Source: an uncultured Planctomycetaceae bacterium
Lineage (GTDB): Bacteria; Planctomycetota; Planctomycetia; Pirellulales; UBA1268
DNA: 45,406 nucleotides
Assembly (NCBI GenBank): GCA_903919035.1
Contig: CAIXGY010000204.1
Coordinates: 1-45,406 of the forward strand
Reading direction: 5' to 3'
Position numbers and translations under genes: made by a program. The notes under the pieces are model-generated. The model was given only the letters and a program-made list of their open reading frames with translations, ran no database searches and was not told where the DNA came from. Position 1 is the first letter of the stretch. Each line of letters starts with the position of its first letter. This document shows positions 1 through 8,357 of the stretch, piece after piece.

Positions 1-115
1 GCGGGCCATGGATGGCCGCTGGAGTGCGTTCCAGTCGAGCCCGGAGGGCGAGCACCTGCCGAGGAGTGGCGGAGCCGCGGATCGGCGTTGCGTGAGCGGG
101 CCATGGATGGCCGCT
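1..115. repeat. 20-bp direct repeat bordering the glnA 3' end
   Basis: The 20-mer GCGGGCCATGGATGGCCGCT occurs at 1-20 and exactly again at 96-115. Each copy is nearly self-complementary, and the second is part of the hairpin at the glnA stop codon. The stretch 1-114 holds no gene. The window begins inside the first copy, so the array could extend further left. Confidence 0.6.
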
Positions 116-120
116 CACGC
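90..120 (-). terminator. stem-loop spanning the glnA stop codon
   Basis: Positions 90-99 and 111-120 form a perfect 10-bp stem (GCGTGAGCGG with CCGCTCACGC) around an 11-nt loop. The glnA stop codon (115-117 on the minus strand) lies inside one arm. No T-run follows in the direction of glnA transcription, so it is not a textbook intrinsic terminator. It could stabilise the mRNA 3' end, assist Rho-dependent termination, or simply be a repeat-derived palindrome. Confidence 0.4.
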
Positions 121-1527
121 ATCAAAATAGAGACAAAACTCATACGGATGCGGCCGCAGCCGCAGCGGGGCGAGTTCCTTGTCGCGCTTCCAGTCGATCC
201 ATGTCGCGATGACGTCGTCGGTGAACACGTCGCCGCGGAGCAGGAAGTCGTGGTCCTGATCGAGCGCGTCGAGCGCCTCGGCGAGCGAGCCCGGAGCCCG
301 GGCCACGTTCTCGAGTTCCTCCGGCGGCAGGTCGTAGATGTCGCGATCGAGCGGCGGGCCTGGGTGGATCTTGTTTTGGATCCCGTCGATCGCGGCCATG
401 AGGATCGCGGCGAAGGTGAGGTAGGGATTGCAGGTGGGATCGGGGCAGCGGAACTCGATCCGCTTCGTCACCGGGTTCGCCGAGTACATCGGGATCCGGC
501 AGGCGGCCGACCGGTTCCGCTGTGAATAGGCGAGGTTGATCGGCGCCTCGTAGCCCGGCACGAGCCGCTTGTAGCTGTTGGTCGTGGGGTTGGAGAAGGC
601 GAGGATCGCCGGGGCGTGGCGGAGGATGCCGCCGAGGGCGTGGAGCGCGGTGTCGGAGAGGCCAGCGTAGCCCGTGCCGGCGAACAGCGGCTGCCCGTCC
701 TTCCAGAGCGAGAAGTGGGTGTGCATGCCCGAGCCGGCGTCCCCGAAGATCGGTTTTGGCATGAAGGTGGCCGTCTTGCCGTGCCGGCGGGCGACGTTGC
801 GGACGACGTACTTGTAGAGGCACATCTGATCGGCCATCCGCACCAGTTCCTGGTGGCGGACGTCGATCTCGCACTGGCCGGCCGAGGCCCGCTCGTGGTG
901 CTGCGCCTCGACGTCGATCCCGCAGTGGATCATGGCCTGCACCATCTCCGTCCGCAGGTCGAGGAGCTGGTCCGACGGCGGGCAGGGGAAGTAGCCCTCC
1001 TGATGCCGCAGCTTGTAGGCCAGGTTCGGCCCTTCGGCCCGGCCGCGGTTCCACTCCGCCTCCACCGAATCGATGTGAAAGTAGCCCTCGTGGGCGTTCT
1101 GATCGAACCGCACGTCGTCGAACACGAAGAACTCGGCCTCGGGGCCGATCGAGCAGGTGTCGGCGATGCCGGTGCCGCGGAGGTAGGTGGCGGCCTTCCG
1201 GGCGATGTTCCGCGGATCGCGTGAATAGTCCTCGCGGGTGATCGGATCCTGGATCATGCAGATCATCACGAGCGTGGGAATCCGTGCGAACGGATCGATG
1301 AAGGCCGTGTCGGGCACCGGCACGAGGAGCATGTCGCTCTCGTTGATCGCCTGCCAGCCGCGGATGCTCGATCCATCGAAGCCCAGCCCATCCTCGAAGG
1401 AGGCCTCCTCGAGTTTCGAGACGGGGATCGTGAAGTGCTGCCAGGCCCCGAGAAAGTCGGCGAACCGCAGGTCGACGGCCTTCACTTCCTTCTCGCGGCA
1501 GAAGGCGAGGACTTCACGGGGGGTCAT
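115..1527 (-). CDS. glnA: glutamine synthetase, type I
   Basis: Makes glutamine from glutamate, ammonia and ATP in the cytoplasm, the central step of ammonium assimilation. The 470-residue length matches bacterial GS-I. Visible motifs are the beta-grasp segment with FDGSSIRGW (about 50-58), metal-binding GPEAEFF (128-134), the glycine-rich ATP-site region [13 protein letters not shown] (261-273) and [10 protein letters not shown] (313-322). IYDLPPEE near 397-404 carries Tyr398 at the position adenylylated in enterobacterial GS, so that control is possible though no adenylyltransferase gene is in the window. The ATG at 1527 was chosen because the frame extends 117 codons further upstream without any GS similarity and through the neighbouring gene. 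The phosphoesterase-like gene lies 80 bp upstream on the same strand. Confidence 0.97.
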   Translation of the reverse strand: MTPREVLAFCREKEVKAVDLRFADFLGAWQHFTIPVSKLEEASFEDGLGFDGSSIRGWQAINESDMLLVPVPDTAFIDPFARIPTLVMICMIQDPITREDYSRDPRNIARKAATYLRGTGIADTCSIGPEAEFFVFDDVRFDQNAHEGYFHIDSVEAEWNRGRAEGPNLAYKLRHQEGYFPCPPSDQLLDLRTEMVQAMIHCGIDVEAQHHERASAGQCEIDVRHQELVRMADQMCLYKYVVRNVARRHGKTATFMPKPIFGDAGSGMHTHFSLWKDGQPLFAGTGYAGLSDTALHALGGILRHAPAILAFSNPTTNSYKRLVPGYEAPINLAYSQRNRSAACRIPMYSANPVTKRIEFRCPDPTCNPYLTFAAILMAAIDGIQNKIHPGPPLDRDIYDLPPEELENVARAPGSLAEALDALDQDHDFLLRGDVFTDDVIATWIDWKRDKELAPLRLRPHPYEFCLYFDA

Positions 1528-1607
1528 GGGTGGGCTCCTGGGAGCCTGCATGATACCTGCGGCGTGCCCCCCGCGCCGGCTCGATGGCGTGGGCAGCCCC
1601 TTGTGGA

Positions 1608-1967
1608 CTACCTCGTCCGAACGCAGGCACAGTGGCGTATGGCCAACGTGCTGCTGCCCGTGTCGCCATGCAGCGTCACCGCGACGCTTCCAGCGTTGAT
1701 GCCCCGGGACGGTGCCGGCTCGTACGTCCCGGCGTCGATCCGCCGGGCGAAGCCCCGACCCCCGGACACCTCGCCGACCTCGTGGTCGAGCCAGGCGAGC
1801 CGATGGGGGGCGAGTTCCGTCGTCTCGACCGCGGGTCCGCCAACCTCGGGCAGTGCGGCGAGCCGCCACGTGCGACACGATTCGCCGTCCTCGAGCAGGA
1901 GGTCGTAATGGCGGCCTGCCGGATCATCCGGCGCGCCGGTGTGTTCGAGGATGATGAACCGGGGCAT
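1608..1967 (-). CDS. stand-alone LigD-type 3'-phosphoesterase domain protein
   Basis: A 119-residue protein that begins [11 protein letters not shown] and has [10 protein letters not shown] and RTWRL downstream. This order (His in strand one, then HYD...E, then the TW strand) resembles the phosphoesterase module of the NHEJ ligase LigD, which trims 3'-phosphates and ribonucleotides from DNA ends. No ligase or polymerase domain is attached and no Ku gene is in the window. Similar small stand-alone PE proteins exist in bacteria, but whether this one processes DNA ends is inference. It lies directly upstream of glnA, 80 bp away on the same strand, so the two may be co-transcribed although no functional link is obvious. 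Confidence 0.7.
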   Translation of the reverse strand: MPRFIILEHTGAPDDPAGRHYDLLLEDGESCRTWRLAALPEVGGPAVETTELAPHRLAWLDHEVGEVSGGRGFARRIDAGTYEPAPSRGINAGSVAVTLHGDTGSSTLAIRHCACVRTR

Positions 1968-2016
1968 CGGGGCATCCGTCGTGTGGAAGGGGTTGCCCCG
2001 AGCCCCCGGGATCGCC

Positions 2017-4014
2017 TCAGTATTCCTGACCGCCGCCGGTGGAGCCGCCGGGTGTCGCGAGCGGCTTCGGCTTGTGCCGGACCGCGCGGCGGGCGTTCTC
2101 GTCCCGCAGCCGCTCGACCGCGGCGTCGAGGCTCATCGCGCCGAGGTCACCGTCGAGCCGGTCGCGGAGGCTCACCGTGCCGGCTGCCTCGTCCCGTGGC
2201 CCGCAGACGACCATCATCGGGATGAGATCGAGTTGCGCCGTGCGGATCTTGGCGCCCAGTTTTTCGGCGGCGAGGTCGATGCCTGTGCGGAGCCCGGCCG
2301 CCTCGAGTCGGGCCTTCACGGCCTCGGCGTAGGCCTGGCTCTTCTCGCTCACCGGGATGACGCGGACCTGCTCGGGCGCCAGCCACAAGGGGAACGCTCC
2401 GGCGAAGTGCTCGATGAGCACGCCCACGAACCGCTCCAGGCTCCCAAGTGGCGCCCGGTGGATCATCACCGGGCGGTGCTTCGCGTTGTCGGCGCCGATG
2501 TACTCGAGGTCGAAACGCTCGGCGCTCGGCAGGTTGTAGTCGAGCTGCACGGTGCCGAGCTGCCACTCGCGGCCGAGCGAGTCGTTGATCACGAAGTCGA
2601 TCTTCGGCCCGTAGAAGGCCGCCTCGCCCGGCTCCGGCTCGCAGCCGGGAAGGTTCATGCGCCGGGCCACGCGTTCGATCGCGGCCTCCGCCTCGGCCCA
2701 GCGCTCGGGCGGGCCGACGTACTTGTCGCTCGTCGGGTCGCGGAAGCCGAGCCGCACGCGGAAGTTCTCGAAGGCCAGGCTCTCGAGCACCTTGAGCGTG
2801 AACGCGATGCAGCCCTCGACCTCCTGCTCGACCTGCTCGGGCGTGCAGAAGATGTGGGCGTCGTCCTGCGTGAAGCCCCGGACCCGCGTCATGCCGCCGA
2901 GTTCCCCCGACTGCTCGTAGCGGTAGACGGTGCCGAACTCGGCCAGCCGCAGCGGCAGATCCTTGTAGCTGTGCGGCCGAGCCTTGTAGATCATCGTGTG
3001 GTGCGGGCAGTTCATCGGCTTGAGCAGGTACTGCTCGTCGTCGCTCATCGCGATCGGCTTGAACTGGCTGTCGGCGTAGTAGGGATAGTGGCCGGAGATC
3101 TTGTAGAGATCCACTTTGCCGATGTGGGGCGTGTAGACCGGGACGTAGCCCCGCGCGGCGAGCTCCTCACGGACGAAGCCCTCGAGCGTGGCCCGCAGCG
3201 TGGCGCCCTTCGGCATCCAGAGCACGAGCCCAGACCCCACGAGCGGGCTCGTCGTGAAGAGGTCCAACTGCTTGCCGAGCACGCGGTGGTCGCGACGGCG
3301 GGCTTCTTCCAGCGCGGCGAGGTGCGCATCGAGGTCGGCCTGCGTGAACCAGGCGGTGCCGTAGAGCCGCTGGAGCTGGGCGTTGTTTGCGTCCCCCTTC
3401 CAGTAGGCGCCGGCGATGTTCGTGAGCTTGAAGGCCCCGATGCAGCCGGGGCTCGGCACGTGTGGACCCCGGCACAGATCCACGAACTCGCCCTGCCGGT
3501 AGAAGGAGAGCGATGGGTGCGCGGCAAGGCCGGTTTCGATGTGCTCGGCCTTGAGGGGCTGGTTGAGCCCGCGAACGATCTCCACGGCCTTCTCGCGCGG
3601 CACCTCGACCCGCTCGAAGGCCTCATCGGCCTCGATGATCCGGCGCATTTCGGCCTCGATGGCCGGGAGGTCCTCGTCGGTGATCGGACGAGAGGCTCTC
3701 ATGTCGTAGTAGAAACCCTCGCCGACGGTGGGGCCGAAGGCGAGTTCGACGCCCTCGAAGAGCCGCATCACGGCCCGGGCCATGACGTGGGCCGCGGAGT
3801 GCCGCATGACGCCGAGTGCGCGGGGATCACCGGCCTGGAGCGGCTCGAGGGCCACGCGGCCCGCCGTGGGGAGGGGTGTGTCGAGCCCCACCGGCTTGCC
3901 GTCGAGCAGGGCGGCGATGGGCGGCTTCTTGCCGGTCGCCGGCAACGCGTCGCCAACCCGTGCGCCGACGGGGCACTCGCGGACCGAACCATCGGACAGG
4001 GTGACGTGAGGCAT
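2017..4014 (-). CDS. thrS: threonyl-tRNA synthetase
   Basis: Charges tRNA-Thr with threonine. The 665 residues contain an N-terminal TGS domain ([10 protein letters not shown], about 1-65), the second additional editing domain ([10 protein letters not shown] near 75, and the segment with FVDLCRGPH), the class II catalytic core with zinc-site [37 protein letters not shown] (motif 2 region, shown here only as a span around residues 355-380), and motif 3 near [11 protein letters not shown]. The C-terminal anticodon-binding domain starts around EQVRVIPVS. The frame continues upstream for 27 codons, but the ATG at 4014 gives the standard TGS start. It is divergent from the tRNA-Val gene, with 177 bp between them. 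Confidence 0.97.
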   Translation of the reverse strand: MPHVTLSDGSVRECPVGARVGDALPATGKKPPIAALLDGKPVGLDTPLPTAGRVALEPLQAGDPRALGVMRHSAAHVMARAVMRLFEGVELAFGPTVGEGFYYDMRASRPITDEDLPAIEAEMRRIIEADEAFERVEVPREKAVEIVRGLNQPLKAEHIETGLAAHPSLSFYRQGEFVDLCRGPHVPSPGCIGAFKLTNIAGAYWKGDANNAQLQRLYGTAWFTQADLDAHLAALEEARRRDHRVLGKQLDLFTTSPLVGSGLVLWMPKGATLRATLEGFVREELAARGYVPVYTPHIGKVDLYKISGHYPYYADSQFKPIAMSDDEQYLLKPMNCPHHTMIYKARPHSYKDLPLRLAEFGTVYRYEQSGELGGMTRVRGFTQDDAHIFCTPEQVEQEVEGCIAFTLKVLESLAFENFRVRLGFRDPTSDKYVGPPERWAEAEAAIERVARRMNLPGCEPEPGEAAFYGPKIDFVINDSLGREWQLGTVQLDYNLPSAERFDLEYIGADNAKHRPVMIHRAPLGSLERFVGVLIEHFAGAFPLWLAPEQVRVIPVSEKSQAYAEAVKARLEAAGLRTGIDLAAEKLGAKIRTAQLDLIPMMVVCGPRDEAAGTVSLRDRLDGDLGAMSLDAAVERLRDENARRAVRHKPKPLATPGGSTGGGQEY

Positions 4015-4145
4015 GGGAGGGCGGGCAGGATCGCAGGGCTTTTGCGGGAAAGCCGGAGCGTATCCGCGGCGCGACACCGTGGGCAAGGCGACCACCGGCC
4101 CGGCCGGGTGGGCCGGGTGGTTCCCCCCGCGCGGCCGTGGTTCGC

Positions 4146-4176
4146 TTGACTGTCCCAGCCTTGGGCGCGAGACTCT
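4146..4176 (+). promoter_or_regulatory. possible promoter of tRNA-Val
   Basis: A TTGACT hexamer at 4146-4151 matches the sigma-70 -35 consensus in five of six positions. A poor -10 (GAGACT at 4169-4174, 17-nt spacer, or GACTCT at 4171-4176) follows. Initiation would then fall about 10 nt before the mature tRNA. The weak -10 makes this tentative. Confidence 0.3.
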
Positions 4177-4191
4177 GACCTCCGACTCAGC

Positions 4192-4265
4192 GGGCGATTA
4201 GCTCAGTTGGTTAGAGCACCAGCTCGACAAGCTGGGGGTCATAGGTTCGAGTCCTATATCGCCCA
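4192..4265 (+). tRNA. tRNA-Val(GAC), with C at position 33
   Basis: A complete cloverleaf can be folded by eye. The acceptor stem is GGGCGAT/ATCGCCC (4192-4198 with 4258-4264), the D-stem GCTC/GAGC with GG in the loop, the anticodon stem CCAGC/GCTGG (4219-4223 with 4231-4235), the variable loop GGGTC, and the T-arm ATAGG-TTCGAGT-CCTAT. The discriminator is A4265, and CCA is not encoded because TTT follows. The seven-base anticodon loop TCGACAA gives anticodon GAC at 4226-4228, which reads GTC/GTT (valine). Position 33, almost invariably U, is C4225, while U sits at 32. U32 could pair with A38 and extend the stem to six pairs. The next gene starts 44 nt downstream. Confidence 0.93.
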
Positions 4266-4309
4266 TTTACGGTTTCGTCGTCCCTACCCGCCGGCCGGGG
4301 CCGTACCTG

Positions 4310-7147
4310 ATGTCTCGTTCGCCGGTATGGCGGTCCCGGGCCGCGATGGCTGGCCTGCTGGCGACCGTGCTGATCGCCGGTGAGGTGCCGTCCCGCGGTG
4401 CCACGACGACCTACACGTCCGCTTGGAGCGGCGGCACGATCGCGCCCGGTGACATCGCGGTGCTCGATAACGGGGCAAGCATCACCGGGAACGTCATCGC
4501 CGACGGCACGCTGCAGTTCAACCAGACGGCCCTCCTGACGATGGGCGGCACGCTCTCGGGAACCGGCGGCCTCACGCTCACGAACACCGGCACGTTCAAC
4601 CTCACGGGCCTGTCTTCGGGCATGGGGCGCTTCGACCTCGCGATCACCGCCTCGGCCGGTCGCCTGCAGATCGGCAGCGGCACGAGCCCGCTGGCAGTGG
4701 GGAGTTCGGGTTTCGGCACGCTTGCCGTCAGCGGCGGCTGGGTGTCGAGCGGCACGGGATTCCTGGGCCTCACCGCCGGTAGCCTGGGCATCGCGACCGT
4801 GAGCAGCGGCTCGTGGACCACCTCCAGCAAGAACCTCTTCGTCGGCTACGCCGGCACGGGATCGCTCACCGTGAACGGTGGCCTCGTCGGCAACTCCGGC
4901 GGCATCGTCGGCTATCCCGGTGGCACCGGGACGGCCACCGTGACGAGCGGCACCTGGACGAATGGTGGGACGCTGTACGTCGGAGGCTACTCGAGCGGCT
5001 CTGGGATCGGCACCGGCACGCTCCGGGTGACTGGCGGCCGGGTCGCGAACACCTTCGGCTACCTGGGCTTCGGCGCCGGCAACGTCGGCACGGCGACGAT
5101 CAGCGGGGGCACGTGGGCCAGTTCCCAAACGCTCTACGTCGGTAGTTCCGGCTCGGGCACCCTGGGCATCGCAGGTGGACACGTCACGAGTGCGGCCGGC
5201 ATCATCGGCTCGGTGGCCGGCGGCGTCGGCACGGCCACCGTCACCGGCGGCACGTGGGCGACCACCGGGTCGCTCACGGTCGGCGGTGCCGGCGCGGGCA
5301 CGCTCCTGATCTCGGGCAGTGGTGGCTCGGGCGGCACCGTGATCGTCGGTGGCACCCTGTCGCGCGGTGCCCAGGGCACGATCAGCCTGATCGCCGGCGG
5401 CACGCTCCGCATCGGCACGGGCTCGGCCGCCGGGGTGCTTGCGACCGACCTCGTCAATGATGGCTCCCTGGTCTTCAACCGCACCGGCTCCGGGACCATC
5501 GCCGCCGTGATCAGTGGCACCGGGTCGCTCACGGTGATCGGTGGCGGCATGCTCACGATCACCGGCGCGAACACCTACGCCGGGCCCACGGCCGTCGAGT
5601 CCGGCGGACTGCTCGTGGCCGGCTCGCTCGGCGGAACGGCCGTTGCCGTGAGGGCCGGCGCGCGGCTCGGCGGCTCGGGCACGATCGGTGGCCCGGTCAC
5701 GGTCTTCGTGGGCGGCACACTCGCCCCGGGCCCCGGCATCGAAAGCCTGTCCACCGGGGCGCTCGCCCTGCTCGACGGCTCGATGCTGTCCTGGGAGGCC
5801 GACTCCTCCGGCACCCCGACTGCCGACCTCGTGAGCGTGGCGGGCGACGTGGTGTTCTCGGGCTCGGCCTCGCTCCTGCTCGCCGACGTGGCGACGAACC
5901 CGACGTCGTTCGCCCCCGGCACGAGGTTTTCGCTCCTCGCCTACAGCGGCACGTGGAACGGAGGCTTGTTGACCTATGCAGGCGTGCCGCTCGTCGATGG
6001 CGGGGCGTTCACGTTCGGCGGCCGGGAATGGTCGATCGACTACGACGCGGCGGTCGGGGGCCTGAACTATCTGGCCGACGCCACGCCCGGCAGTCGCTTC
6101 GTCGTCATGATGGCCGTGCCGGAGCCGACGACCTGGGGGCTCGTCGTCACCGCCGTGGCCTGCGCGGGCCTGCGGCCGCGGCGTCGCGGATGGGTCGCCC
6201 GGGGGTTCACGCTCGTGGAGATCCTCGTGGTCGTGGCGATCATCGCCGTCCTGGCGTCGCTCTTGCTCCCGGCCGTCCAGTCGGCCCGCGAGGCGTCGCG
6301 AAGGACGCAGTGCCTCAACAACCTCCGCCAGATCGGCATCGGCTTCCACAACTACCACGCGGTGCGGGACTGCTTTCCCACCGCGGTGTCGGGCAGCGGG
6401 GCCCGTCATTACTGGACCGCCCAGATCCTGTCCTACCTCGACGACCAGCCGCTGGCCGGCATCTACGATTACGCCGTCGCCTGCACCGACATCCGGAATC
6501 GCGATGCCGTCCAGGTGCCGGTGGCCTTCATGCGCTGTGCCTCGGCGCCCGGCGGGCAGCGACAGGACGTGAAGTTCATCAAGACCGGCAGCCCGACGTG
6601 GCCCGCGGCCGCTGCCGACTATGCCGGCTCGGCCGGTCCGAGCGCCGCGCTCTGGACCGCCCCGGCCGTGGTCTCCGTCGCGAAGCCCGCCGTGCTCGAC
6701 GGCTTCTTCTCGGCCGCGGTCAAGCCGGGGGAGCGGGGACGCCGGATCCGCGACGTGACCGATGGCGCCTCCCAGAGCATCGCCGTCTTCGAGTCCGCGG
6801 GACGGCCGCAGGTCTGGGCCTTCGGCGGCCTGATCCCCGACTCCGGGCTCGAATCGAGTCCGGCCGCGCGGTACGTGAGCCTGTGCGGATGGGCCGACGC
6901 GAATCAGTTCGTCGCCCGCGGCTTCCGGCAGGACTTCACGCAGACCGACCCGGCACGGCAGTACAAATCTCCAGGACCACAACTGATCAACGGCAGCAAC
7001 AATTTCGGCATCTATGCGGCGCACACCGGGGGAGCGAACATGCTCTTCGGCGACGCCTCGGCCCGGTTCGTCGCCGACTCGGCAGCCGCCGACGTCGTCG
7101 CGGCGCTGCTCACGATCCAGGGTGGCGAGGCCGCCGCGCGTCCGTGA
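4310..7147 (+). CDS. beta-strand-repeat surface protein fused via PEP-CTERM to a prepilin/DUF1559 domain
   Basis: A 945-residue chimaera. Residues 1-31 look like a Sec signal peptide. About 32-590 is Gly/Ser/Thr-rich and beta-helical in character, with four repeats of about 48 residues (137-330) and an autotransporter-associated beta-strand motif ([13 protein letters not shown], near 410-425). VPEP at 603-606, a hydrophobic helix (about 609-621) and the basic cluster RPRRR (622-626) form a PEP-CTERM sorting signal. With no stop, this runs into [15 protein letters not shown]: a type IV prepilin cleavage site (Gly632/Phe633, Glu637 at +5) and a full DUF1559 domain (633-945) ending with the familiar [17 protein letters not shown] segment. 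Both halves are normally separate secreted proteins in planctomycetes. No ATG or GTG lies between the PEP helix and the prepilin site. The nearest in-frame ATGs are 6107 and 6110, just before VPEP. The di-haem peroxidase gene follows after 28 nt. The precise function is unknown; a surface or extracellular role is inferred. Confidence 0.88.
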   Translation: MSRSPVWRSRAAMAGLLATVLIAGEVPSRGATTTYTSAWSGGTIAPGDIAVLDNGASITGNVIADGTLQFNQTALLTMGGTLSGTGGLTLTNTGTFNLTGLSSGMGRFDLAITASAGRLQIGSGTSPLAVGSSGFGTLAVSGGWVSSGTGFLGLTAGSLGIATVSSGSWTTSSKNLFVGYAGTGSLTVNGGLVGNSGGIVGYPGGTGTATVTSGTWTNGGTLYVGGYSSGSGIGTGTLRVTGGRVANTFGYLGFGAGNVGTATISGGTWASSQTLYVGSSGSGTLGIAGGHVTSAAGIIGSVAGGVGTATVTGGTWATTGSLTVGGAGAGTLLISGSGGSGGTVIVGGTLSRGAQGTISLIAGGTLRIGTGSAAGVLATDLVNDGSLVFNRTGSGTIAAVISGTGSLTVIGGGMLTITGANTYAGPTAVESGGLLVAGSLGGTAVAVRAGARLGGSGTIGGPVTVFVGGTLAPGPGIESLSTGALALLDGSMLSWEADSSGTPTADLVSVAGDVVFSGSASLLLADVATNPTSFAPGTRFSLLAYSGTWNGGLLTYAGVPLVDGGAFTFGGREWSIDYDAAVGGLNYLADATPGSRFVVMMAVPEPTTWGLVVTAVACAGLRPRRRGWVARGFTLVEILVVVAIIAVLASLLLPAVQSAREASRRTQCLNNLRQIGIGFHNYHAVRDCFPTAVSGSGARHYWTAQILSYLDDQPLAGIYDYAVACTDIRNRDAVQVPVAFMRCASAPGGQRQDVKFIKTGSPTWPAAAADYAGSAGPSAALWTAPAVVSVAKPAVLDGFFSAAVKPGERGRRIRDVTDGASQSIAVFESAGRPQVWAFGGLIPDSGLESSPAARYVSLCGWADANQFVARGFRQDFTQTDPARQYKSPGPQLINGSNNFGIYAAHTGGANMLFGDASARFVADSAAADVVAALLTIQGGEAAARP
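4718..5299 (+). repeat. four tandem ~48-residue beta-helix repeats inside the surface protein
   Basis: Within residues 137-330, four units share the pattern T-L-x-V-x-G-G, then a Gly-rich turn, then [10 protein letters not shown], then LYVG. Variants are [30 protein letters not shown] and [10 protein letters not shown]. The regular strand-turn pattern fits a right-handed beta-helix passenger. The repeats are conserved in protein pattern rather than identical in DNA. Confidence 0.65.
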
Positions 7148-7175
7148 CGATGCAACCGGGTTCCGGCGGTGCACG

Positions 7176-8357
7176 ATGAAACGCGGGGTGGTCAGGTTCA
7201 TCGTGGGTAGCCTCCTCGCCGCCCGGCTCGTCGTGGGCGTCGCTGCGGAGCCGCGTCCCGACGGGCCTGCGCCGACGGCGACCGCCCGGGCCGCTCTGGC
7301 GGCACACCTGCGGGCGATCTATCGCGAACCGCCGGCGACCTGGCCGGCACCCCACGTCGATCCGGGGGTCGAGTGGCGCGAACTCGGGTTGTTGTCCGCG
7401 GTTCGACACCCGGACGAGAATCCATTCACGCCGGCCAAGGTGGAACTCGGCCGCACGCTGTTCCATGATCCGCGTCTGTCGGCCCGGGGCACGGTGGCGT
7501 GCGTCTCCTGTCACGACCCGCGCTTCGGCTGGGCCGACGGCCGCGCCGTGAGCGAACCAGTCTTCAGCTCGCCGGGTCGCAACGCGCCGACGATCCGCAA
7601 CGCCGCGTTCCAAGCGGCGCTCCTCTGGGACGGCAGGGCCGCGAGCCTCGAGGAGCATGCCGTGCTCGCGCTGACGAGCCCGCAGGAGATGGCGGCCGAC
7701 CGCGACCAGATCGAGCGGTTGCTCGCCGGGAGCGCCGGCTACACGGCGCTCTTCGCCGCGGCGTATCCGGGCAGGCCGATCACGTTCGCGGCTGCAACCG
7801 CCGCGGTGGCGTGCTTTGAGCGGACCGTCGTGGGCGGGCGGTCGCGGTTCGACGACTTCCTGCGGGGCGACGGCCGGGCTCTGTCCGACGCCGAGATCAT
7901 CGGACTCGACCTGTTTCGCCGCGAGGCGCGGTGCCTGAACTGCCACCATGGGCCCACGTTCAGCGACGGCCGCTTCCATGACCTCGGCCTCAGCTATCAC
8001 GGCCGCAGCAACGAGGATCTCGGCCGTTTTGCCGTCACCGGCGACCCGGCCGACCGGGGTCGCTTCCGCACGCCGAGCCTCCGCGACGTGACGCGAACGG
8101 CGCCCTTCATGCACACCGGCAGATTCACGCTCCGCGGCGTGCTCGCCATGTACAACGCCGGCATGGTGACGCTCAAACGCCAGCCCCACGAGCGGGATGT
8201 GCCGGTGAAGTCGCCGCACCTGAAGCCGCTGGGCCTCACCCGTGAGGATCTCGAGGATCTGGCCGCGTTCCTGGCCGCCCTCGAGGAGCCGCCGGACCGC
8301 GATGCCCCGCCCCCGTTGCCACCGCTCGACGATGCAGCGGTCAGGGAGAGGCGGTGA
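7176..8357 (+). CDS. di-haem cytochrome c peroxidase, MauG/CCP family
   Basis: A 393-residue exported protein. Residues 1-24 form a signal peptide ending in VAA. Two c-type haem sites are visible: CVSCH at 109-113 and CLNCH at 253-257. The first lies in the family context VELGRTLFHDPRLSARGTVA and the second in FSDGRFHDLGL. Met312 in APFMHTGRF is a candidate distal ligand of the second haem. Members reduce hydrogen peroxide or oxidise protein or small substrates in the periplasm; the substrate here is unknown. The ATG at 7176 gives the signal peptide, while the open frame before it is the tail of the fusion gene in another frame. Its last 17 bp overlap the convergent kinase gene. A second family member lies at 20764-22314. 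Confidence 0.9.
   Translation: MKRGVVRFIVGSLLAARLVVGVAAEPRPDGPAPTATARAALAAHLRAIYREPPATWPAPHVDPGVEWRELGLLSAVRHPDENPFTPAKVELGRTLFHDPRLSARGTVACVSCHDPRFGWADGRAVSEPVFSSPGRNAPTIRNAAFQAALLWDGRAASLEEHAVLALTSPQEMAADRDQIERLLAGSAGYTALFAAAYPGRPITFAAATAAVACFERTVVGGRSRFDDFLRGDGRALSDAEIIGLDLFRREARCLNCHHGPTFSDGRFHDLGLSYHGRSNEDLGRFAVTGDPADRGRFRTPSLRDVTRTAPFMHTGRFTLRGVLAMYNAGMVTLKRQPHERDVPVKSPHLKPLGLTREDLEDLAAFLAALEEPPDRDAPPPLPPLDDAAVRERR

Noticed and set aside
1939-4149. A 736-codon plus-strand frame opposite thrS
   Set aside because: It is a mirror frame of a clear threonyl-tRNA synthetase with no recognisable domain.
4718-5299. CRISPR-like array suggested by regular repetition
   Set aside because: The units are about 145 bp, vary in sequence, and are coding beta-helix repeats. 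No short identical repeats with unique spacers occur anywhere in the window.
4211-7201. A 996-codon minus-strand frame opposite the surface/pilin fusion gene
   Set aside because: Its translation is low-complexity Arg/Gly/Ala and starts inside the tRNA, whereas the plus strand has a signal peptide, PEP-CTERM and DUF1559 motifs.
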